Shown here: positions 58,815-64,000 of the stretch, one piece after another
How the letters are laid out: the number at the start of each line of letters is the position of its first letter
Numbering within the stretch: the stretch's first letter is position 1
Assembly: GCA_008923285.1 (NCBI GenBank)
Contig: WBSG01000027.1
Location: forward strand, 1-64,000
Length of the DNA: 64,000 nt
Direction of reading: 5' to 3'
Origin: Betaproteobacteria bacterium SCN2
GTDB lineage: Bacteria > Pseudomonadota > Gammaproteobacteria > Burkholderiales > Thiobacillaceae
Position numbers and translations under genes: made by a program
The notes under the pieces: generated by a model
The model's database searches: none
The model's input: the letters and a program-made list of their open reading frames with translations, nothing else
Told to the model about the DNA's origin: nothing

Positions 58815-59405
58815 ATGTCTATTGCAAGCGCCCTCTTTAGCGACAGCCAGTCCAAGGTCCTGCGCTGGCTGTTCGGCCATCCTGAACGCAGCTTCCATCT
58901 GAGCGAGCTGCGCCGTCTGACCGGCCTGGCGAGCGCCTCCCTGCAGCGGGAACTGAACCGGCTGGCCAAGGCCGGGCTGATCAACAGCGAGCGGGCCGGC
59001 AACCTGCGCCGCTTTCAGGCCAACCCGCAAAGCCCGGTATTCGATGAGCTGAGCGCACTTGTGCGCAAGACCCTGGGCGTCGAGCCCATGCTGCGGGAAG
59101 CCCTGCATCCCCTGGAACCCCGCCTGCAAACTGCCTTCGTTTACGGTTCCGTGGCCAGGCAGACCGATACCGCACAAAGCGACATCGACCTCATGCTCGT
59201 CGGCAAGCAGTTGCGGCTGGCCGATGTGCTCGACCTGCTGGTGCCTCTGGAAGCCGAACTCGGCCGCAAGATCAATCCCACCTGCTACACGCCCGCCGAA
59301 TTCGAACGCCGCCGCGCGGAGCCCGACTCCTTCGTCAATCGCGTGCTCGCGCAACCCCTCCTGCCGCTGATAGGAAACATCCATGAGCAAAGCCGCGCTG
59401 GATAA
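58815..59405 (+). CDS. winged-helix/MNT nucleotidyltransferase fusion (putative antitoxin)
   Basis: 196 residues. The first ~80 form a winged helix-turn-helix (SKVLRWLFGHPERSFHLSEL, ASLQRELNRLAKAGLINSER). From about residue 107 a minimal nucleotidyltransferase follows: AFVYGSVARQTDTAQSDIDL (GS at 111-112, catalytic SD-I-D at 122-125) and VPLEAELGRKINPTCYTPAE. MNT proteins pair with HEPN proteins; in characterised systems MntA adds AMP to the HEPN toxin. It overlaps the HEPN-like gene by 23 bases and is preceded by a palindromic operator. Confidence 0.75.
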   Translation: MSIASALFSDSQSKVLRWLFGHPERSFHLSELRRLTGLASASLQRELNRLAKAGLINSERAGNLRRFQANPQSPVFDELSALVRKTLGVEPMLREALHPLEPRLQTAFVYGSVARQTDTAQSDIDLMLVGKQLRLADVLDLLVPLEAELGRKINPTCYTPAEFERRRAEPDSFVNRVLAQPLLPLIGNIHEQSRAG

Positions 59406-59712
59406 CCTGGCGCGCATCGGGCAAATCAAGCCCGAAGGCCGCTTCACCAGCGCCTACAATGCCGCCCATGCCGCGGCCCTGGCCGCGCTGCGCTGGCACG
59501 GCTACCGCAGCGAAAACCGCTACACCGTCTTCCAGTTGGAGCACACGCTTGGCTGGCCGGCCGCACGCTGGCGCGTCCTCGACGCCGCGCACCGCAAGCG
59601 GAACCTGGCCGAGTACGAAGGCTTTCTGGAAGTGGAGGAATCCGACATCGCCGAATTGAGCGAGCTTGTGTCAGACTTGATCCAGGACGTGGCCGCGCTG
59701 ACGAACCCATAA
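59383..59712 (+). CDS. HEPN-like small protein (putative toxin)
   Basis: 109 residues, all-helical. RFTSAYNAAHAAALAALRWH and a C-terminal VLDAAHRKRNLAEYEGFLEV segment resemble HEPN proteins that pair with MNT nucleotidyltransferases. The RNase motif R-X4-6-H is modified: R73-N74-L-A-E-Y78, with tyrosine where histidine is expected. RNase activity is therefore uncertain. It ends 30 bases before the type IIG enzyme gene. Confidence 0.65.
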   Translation: MSKAALDNLARIGQIKPEGRFTSAYNAAHAAALAALRWHGYRSENRYTVFQLEHTLGWPAARWRVLDAAHRKRNLAEYEGFLEVEESDIAELSELVSDLIQDVAALTNP

Positions 59713-59741
59713 GCCGAAGAACCGGACAAGAACAACACAAG

Positions 59742-62700
59742 ATGCCCGCCCCCACCGAACTCCACGACCTCGTCGCCCGCTTCCGCGAACAGCACGAAGA
59801 TTACCGTCGCGGCGCCTACAACGAGACCCAGCTCCGGCGCGACTTCCTCGACCCGCTGTTTGCACTGCTGGGCTGGGATGTCGACAACCGCGCCGGCTAC
59901 GCCGAATCCTTCCGCGAAGTCGTGCACGAGGACGCCGTGAAAGTCGGCGGCATGACCAAGGCGCCGGACTATTCCTTCCGCATCGGCGGGCGGCGCCTGT
60001 TCTTCCTGGAGGCCAAGAAGCCCGCCATCCACATCAAGGAAGAAATCCCGCCCGCCTACCAGTTGCGGCGCTATGCCTGGTCGGCCGGCCTGCAGCTGTC
60101 CATCCTCTCCGACTTCGAGGAGTTCGCGGTCTACGATGGCAGCATCAAGCCCAATCCGAAAGACAAGCCCGCCAAGGCGCGCGTGTTCTACTGCACTTAT
60201 GAGGAATACGCCGATCGCTGGGACGAGATCGCCGCGCTGTTCTCCAAGGAGGCCGTGCTCAAGGGCGGCATCGACCGCTTCGTCAAGAAGCTGCCCGGCC
60301 GCCGCGGCACCGCCACCGTGGACGCCGAATTCCTCGCCCAGATCGAGCACTGGCGCGACCTGCTGGCGCGCAACATCGCGCTCCGCAACGACCTCGACGT
60401 GCACGCGCTCAACCATGCCGTGCAGGCCACCATAGACCGCATCGTCTTCCTGCGCATTTGCGAAGACCGCGGCATCGAGAACGAAGGGCGCCTGCTCGCG
60501 CTCACCAACGGCAGCGGCATCTACGCCCGGCTGACCCAGCTGTTCCGCGACGCCGACGACCGCTACAACTCCGGCCTGTTCCACTTCAGGAACGAAAAGA
60601 ACCGCGCCGGCGAGCCCGACGCCTACACCCTCGAGCTTGCCATCGACGACAAGCCGCTCAAGGACATCATCCGCGGCCTGTACTACCCCGAGTCGCCCTA
60701 CGAATTCGCCGTGCTGCCCGCCGACATCCTCGGCCAGGTGTACGAGCGCTTCCTCGGCAAGGTCATCCGCCTCACCGGCGGGGGACAAGCGAAGGTCGAG
60801 GAAAAACCCGAGGTCAAGAAGGCCGGCGGCGTCTACTACACCCCCACCTACATCGTCGACTACATCGTGCGCCAGACCGTGGGCCGCCTGCTGGAAGGCA
60901 AGAACCCGAAGCAGGCCGAAAGGCTGCGCATCTGCGACCCCGCCTGCGGCAGCGGCTCCTTCCTCATCGGCGCCTACCAGCACCTGCTCGACTGGCACCT
61001 CAAGTGGTATGCGGAAAACGACCCGCAAAAGCACGCCAGTGGCAAGAGCCCGAAGCTGCGCCAGAGCCACGACGGCTGGCGCCTGACCGTGGCCGAGCGC
61101 AAACGCATCCTCATCCACAACATCTACGGCGTGGACATCGACGCCCAGGCCGTGGAAGTGACGAAACTCTCATTGCTGCTGAAAGTGCTGGAAGGCGAAA
61201 CCGGCGAGACGCTGGGCCTCGCGCAGATGAAGCTGTTCCACGAGCGCGCCCTGCCCAACCTCGACGCCAACATCCTGTGCGGCAACTCGCTGATCGGCAC
61301 CGACTTCTACGACGGCCGCCTCGACCTCGACGAGGAAGAGCGCCGCCGCATCAACGCCTTCGACTGGGAAGCGGGATTTCCCGAAGTGTTCAAGGCCGGC
61401 GGCTTCGACGCGGTGATCGGGAATCCACCCTACATTCGCATCCAGACACTCAAGGAATGGGCGCCGCTGGAAGTGGAGCACTACAAGACCGCCTACCGCG
61501 CTGCCTCCAAAGGCAATTACGACATTTACGCCGTGTTCGTCGAGCGCGGGCTGCAACTGCTGAACAAACAGGGAAAACTCGGCTTCATCCTGCCGCACAA
61601 GTTCTTCAATGCCGAATACGGCGAACCCCTGCGCGGCCTCATCGCCGAAGGCAAGCACCTGGCAGGCGTCGTCCACTTCGGCCATCAGCAGGTGTTCGGG
61701 CAGGCCACGACCTACACCTGCCTTCTCTACCTCAACAAGGCCGCCACCGAAACCTGCCGCTTCATGCGCGTGAATGATCTTGATGCCTTTGCTGCAGGAG
61801 GCCCGGAAAATGACGCAAACGACATACCTGCAAAGCGCATCACCACATCGTCATGGAACTTTGCCGAGGGTGAGGCTGGCGCACTATTCGAGCGGCTGAT
61901 GAGTGTGCCTACGAAACTGGACAACGTGGCGCACATTTTCGTGGGGCTGCAAACCAGCGCAGACAAGGTTTATGTGCTGCAAGCGCTCGGCCCGGCCATG
62001 TCTGGCAAATTGCCAGTGCGCGACGCGGAGGGCGACGAATGGAATCTGGAAGTTGGCCTCCTCAAACCCTTCCTCTCCAAAGTGAGCCTGCAATCCCACG
62101 CCCGCCCGCAGGCCGGGCACTGGCTACTGTTCCCCTACGATCTCGGCAGGGGCAAAGCCGAACTGATCCCCGTCGAGACAATGGCGCGCTATTACCCCGA
62201 GGCATGGCGCTATCTCCAGAGCAAGTCGGCCGTGTTGAAGAAGCGTGAAGGAGGCAAGTGGAATCATGCAACTTGGCATGGTTACATTTACAAGAAGAAT
62301 CTCTTGGCCTTTGAATCTCAAAAGCTAGTTGTCCAGGTCATTTCCAAGACAGGCCGCTATGCCTTCGACGATGCCAGCAGCTACTTCACTGGCGGCGGCA
62401 ATGGCCCCTACTATGGCGTGCGCTGGAAATATCCGGACGACCCGCACTCTCTGCTCTATCTCTCCGGCCTGTTAAATTCGCGCCTGCTGGACAATTGCCT
62501 GCATCGGATCAGCAGCCCGTTCCGTGGCGGATATTGGAGCTATGGCAAGCGCTTCATCGAGCAACTGCCCATCCGCCCCATCGACTTCTCCGACCCTGCC
62601 GACCGCGCCCGCCACGACAAGATGGTCAAGCTGGTCGAATCCATGCTCAAGCTGCACGAGCAGCTCGCCGCCGCGAATTCCGCGCACGACAAGACCCTGG

Positions 62701-62807
62701 TCCAGCGCCAGATCGACGCCACCGACCGCCAGATCGACGCGCTGGTGTACGAGCTTTACGGGCTGACCGAAGAGGAAATCCGCATCGTGGAAGGGGGCAA
62801 TGCATGA
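59742..62807 (+). CDS. type IIG restriction-modification enzyme (Eco57I-like)
   Basis: 1021 residues carrying nuclease and methylase in one chain. The N-terminal PD-(D/E)XK site is APDYSFRIGGRRLFFLEAKK (P75-D76 and E90-A-K92). The adenine methylase core has motif I DPACGSGSFLIGAYQHLLDW (D399) and motif IV GNPPYIRIQ (N561). GVYYTPTYIVDYIVRQTVGR precedes motif I, as in Eco57I-type enzymes. The C-terminal ~400 residues (TaqI-like specificity domain; PYYGVRWKYPDDPHSLLYL) should choose the DNA target. No separate methylase or specificity gene is present. Bases about 61740-62400 are locally less GC-rich. Confidence 0.9.
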   Translation: MPAPTELHDLVARFREQHEDYRRGAYNETQLRRDFLDPLFALLGWDVDNRAGYAESFREVVHEDAVKVGGMTKAPDYSFRIGGRRLFFLEAKKPAIHIKEEIPPAYQLRRYAWSAGLQLSILSDFEEFAVYDGSIKPNPKDKPAKARVFYCTYEEYADRWDEIAALFSKEAVLKGGIDRFVKKLPGRRGTATVDAEFLAQIEHWRDLLARNIALRNDLDVHALNHAVQATIDRIVFLRICEDRGIENEGRLLALTNGSGIYARLTQLFRDADDRYNSGLFHFRNEKNRAGEPDAYTLELAIDDKPLKDIIRGLYYPESPYEFAVLPADILGQVYERFLGKVIRLTGGGQAKVEEKPEVKKAGGVYYTPTYIVDYIVRQTVGRLLEGKNPKQAERLRICDPACGSGSFLIGAYQHLLDWHLKWYAENDPQKHASGKSPKLRQSHDGWRLTVAERKRILIHNIYGVDIDAQAVEVTKLSLLLKVLEGETGETLGLAQMKLFHERALPNLDANILCGNSLIGTDFYDGRLDLDEEERRRINAFDWEAGFPEVFKAGGFDAVIGNPPYIRIQTLKEWAPLEVEHYKTAYRAASKGNYDIYAVFVERGLQLLNKQGKLGFILPHKFFNAEYGEPLRGLIAEGKHLAGVVHFGHQQVFGQATTYTCLLYLNKAATETCRFMRVNDLDAFAAGGPENDANDIPAKRITTSSWNFAEGEAGALFERLMSVPTKLDNVAHIFVGLQTSADKVYVLQALGPAMSGKLPVRDAEGDEWNLEVGLLKPFLSKVSLQSHARPQAGHWLLFPYDLGRGKAELIPVETMARYYPEAWRYLQSKSAVLKKREGGKWNHATWHGYIYKKNLLAFESQKLVVQVISKTGRYAFDDASSYFTGGGNGPYYGVRWKYPDDPHSLLYLSGLLNSRLLDNCLHRISSPFRGGYWSYGKRFIEQLPIRPIDFSDPADRARHDKMVKLVESMLKLHEQLAAANSAHDKTLVQRQIDATDRQIDALVYELYGLTEEEIRIVEGGNA

Positions 62808-62862
62808 AGACAACGAGCCCCGGCGGGGCATGCCAACCCAGGTTTAGGTGTTGCTTTTTAAA

Positions 62863-62892
62863 CTGGATCGCCGCGCTTCGCTCGCGATGACG
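62863..62892. repeat. half copy of the CGTCATCGCGAG-family repeat
   Basis: CTGGATCGCCGCGCTTCGCT then CGCGATGACG resembles one end of the element at 44687-44829. It lies between the type IIG gene and ald. The rest of the 150-base gap shows no gene. Confidence 0.6.
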
Positions 62893-62958
62893 GCATTGCG
62901 GCGCTGCGCTGCATTGATCATCTAAACTGAAGCCAACAAGAACGGAAAAGGCCCAATC

Positions 62959-64000
62959 ATGCTGATCGGCGTCCCCAAGGAAATCAAGAATCACGAATAC
63001 CGCGTGGCGATGACGCCGGACGGCGTGCGCGCGCTGGTTGCGGCAGGCCATTCGGTGCGGGTGCAGGCCGGGGCCGGTGCGGCCATCGGCTTTGCCGATG
63101 CGGCCTACCGCGAGGCGGGGGCGGAGATCGCGGACTCGGCCGCCGAGGTCTGGCGTGCCGGACTGGTGGTCAAGGTGAAGGAGCCGCAGGCTTCGGAAGC
63201 GCCGCTTCTGCAAACGGGCCAGCTGCTGTTCTGCTACCTGCATCTGGCCGCCGAAGCGAAGCTCGCAAAAACCCTGATCGAGAAAAACGTCACCGCCATC
63301 GGCTACGAGACGGTGACCGAGGCCGGCGGCGGCTTTCCGCTGTTGCGGCCGATGTCGGAAATCGCCGGGCGCATGGCGCCGCAGATGGGGGCGCTGGGCC
63401 TGATGCTGCCCTACGGCGGCAATGGCACCCTGGTTGCGGGCGTGCCCGGGGTGTGGCCGGCGCGCATCACCGTCATCGGCGGCGGCTCGGTGGGCATGAA
63501 CGCAGTGCGCGCAGCCGTCGGCCTGGGTGCGCAGGTGCGCCTGCTGGACCGCAGCGCCGAGAAACTGCGGCATGCCGAGGAGCTCTACGGCGCGCGCTGC
63601 GAGACCGCCTTCGCCACCGATGGCGAAGTGGCGCGCGCTGCGCGCGAGGCCGACATCGTCATCGGCGCGGCCATGGTGGCCGGACGCCGCGCGCCGCACA
63701 TTCTCACGCGCGCGCATCTGCGCGCCATGCGTCCCGGCTCGGTGCTGGTGGATGTGTCCATCGACCAGGGCGGCATCGCCGAGACTTCGCGCCCGACCAC
63801 GCACAGCGAACCGTTCTATTTGGAAGAAGGCATCGTGCATTACTGCGTGAGCAACATGCCCGGCGCGGTGGCGCGCACTGCGACGCTGGCGCTGACCCAG
63901 GCCACACTGCCCTTTGTCATGGCGCTGGCGAACCGGGGCATCGATGCCGCTGCAGAAGACCCGCACTTGGGCAAGGGCTTGCAGATACAGGGCGGGAAGA
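62959..64000 (+). CDS. ald: alanine dehydrogenase, partial
   Basis: NAD-dependent interconversion of alanine and pyruvate with ammonia. 347 codons are present, out of about 370 in the family, so the C-terminus lies beyond the window. [20 protein letters not shown] starts the N-terminal domain, [20 protein letters not shown] follows, the NAD loop is [20 protein letters not shown], and [20 protein letters not shown] with [13 protein letters not shown] is characteristic. GGAAAAGG precedes the ATG at 62959. Confidence 0.95.
   Translation, partial: MLIGVPKEIKNHEYRVAMTPDGVRALVAAGHSVRVQAGAGAAIGFADAAYREAGAEIADSAAEVWRAGLVVKVKEPQASEAPLLQTGQLLFCYLHLAAEAKLAKTLIEKNVTAIGYETVTEAGGGFPLLRPMSEIAGRMAPQMGALGLMLPYGGNGTLVAGVPGVWPARITVIGGGSVGMNAVRAAVGLGAQVRLLDRSAEKLRHAEELYGARCETAFATDGEVARAAREADIVIGAAMVAGRRAPHILTRAHLRAMRPGSVLVDVSIDQGGIAETSRPTTHSEPFYLEEGIVHYCVSNMPGAVARTATLALTQATLPFVMALANRGIDAAAEDPHLGKGLQIQGGK

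Overview
The window looks like a chromosomal segment of a GC-rich betaproteobacterium. The gene order is typical of that class: hisG-murA-ibaG-ABC exporter-mla, leuCDB-asd-fimV-truA-trpFBA-accD-folC-dedD-cvpA-purF-metZ, a short-form HisG, and an entericidin gene between leuC and leuD. I would lean to a Nitrosomonadales-type organism, but genus and species cannot be read from the sequence alone. No rRNA, tRNA, CRISPR array or insertion sequence was recognised.

Layout. 1-6919: a surface-polysaccharide region holding the start of a UDP-glucuronate decarboxylase, a methyltransferase, glycosyltransferases (including CgeB-like and GT9 types), two sulfotransferases (one lacking its central segment) and a membrane protein; part of it (about 615-2100) is visibly AT-richer. 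6916-15825: hisG, murA, ibaG, a two-gene ABC exporter and an Mla lipid-transport operon (mlaF-E-D, a TolC-like outer-membrane gene, mlaC, mlaB). 15934-20979: cysS on the minus strand, then on the plus strand two exported proteins sharing a C-terminal domain (a TPR protein and an L,D-transpeptidase), ppiB and lpxH. 21060-38684: the long minus-strand leucine/threonine-lysine/tryptophan/fatty-acid/folate/purine/methionine cluster. 38722-41048: an MFS permease and aroC. 41181-45598: a thiamine-diphosphate enzyme tightly coupled to a large unrecognised glycosyltransferase-like protein, facing a sulfotransferase-like gene. 45655-47121: an M17 aminopeptidase. 47235-52335: pyruvate dehydrogenase with E1 alpha, E1 beta and a single E2-E3 fusion protein, followed by a MerB-like protein and a zinc-sensing diguanylate cyclase. 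54056-58637: prfC, pyrD, kup. 58640-62807: a small defence island with a winged-helix/MNT nucleotidyltransferase, a HEPN-like partner and a type IIG restriction-modification enzyme. 62959-64000: start of alanine dehydrogenase.

A recurring theme is intergenic DNA made of long imperfect hairpins. At least four sequence families appear (GGAGG-type, GAGGACA-type, CCGCGGAG-type and CGTCATCGCGAG-type), each seen at two loci in this window and always at gene ends or between genes. The most interesting points for follow-up are the TPP-enzyme/glycosyltransferase pair, the TolC-like gene inside the mla operon, the E2-E3 fusion, the metZ leader, the kup gene without a standard start codon, and the MNT-HEPN pair with a palindromic operator next to the type IIG enzyme.
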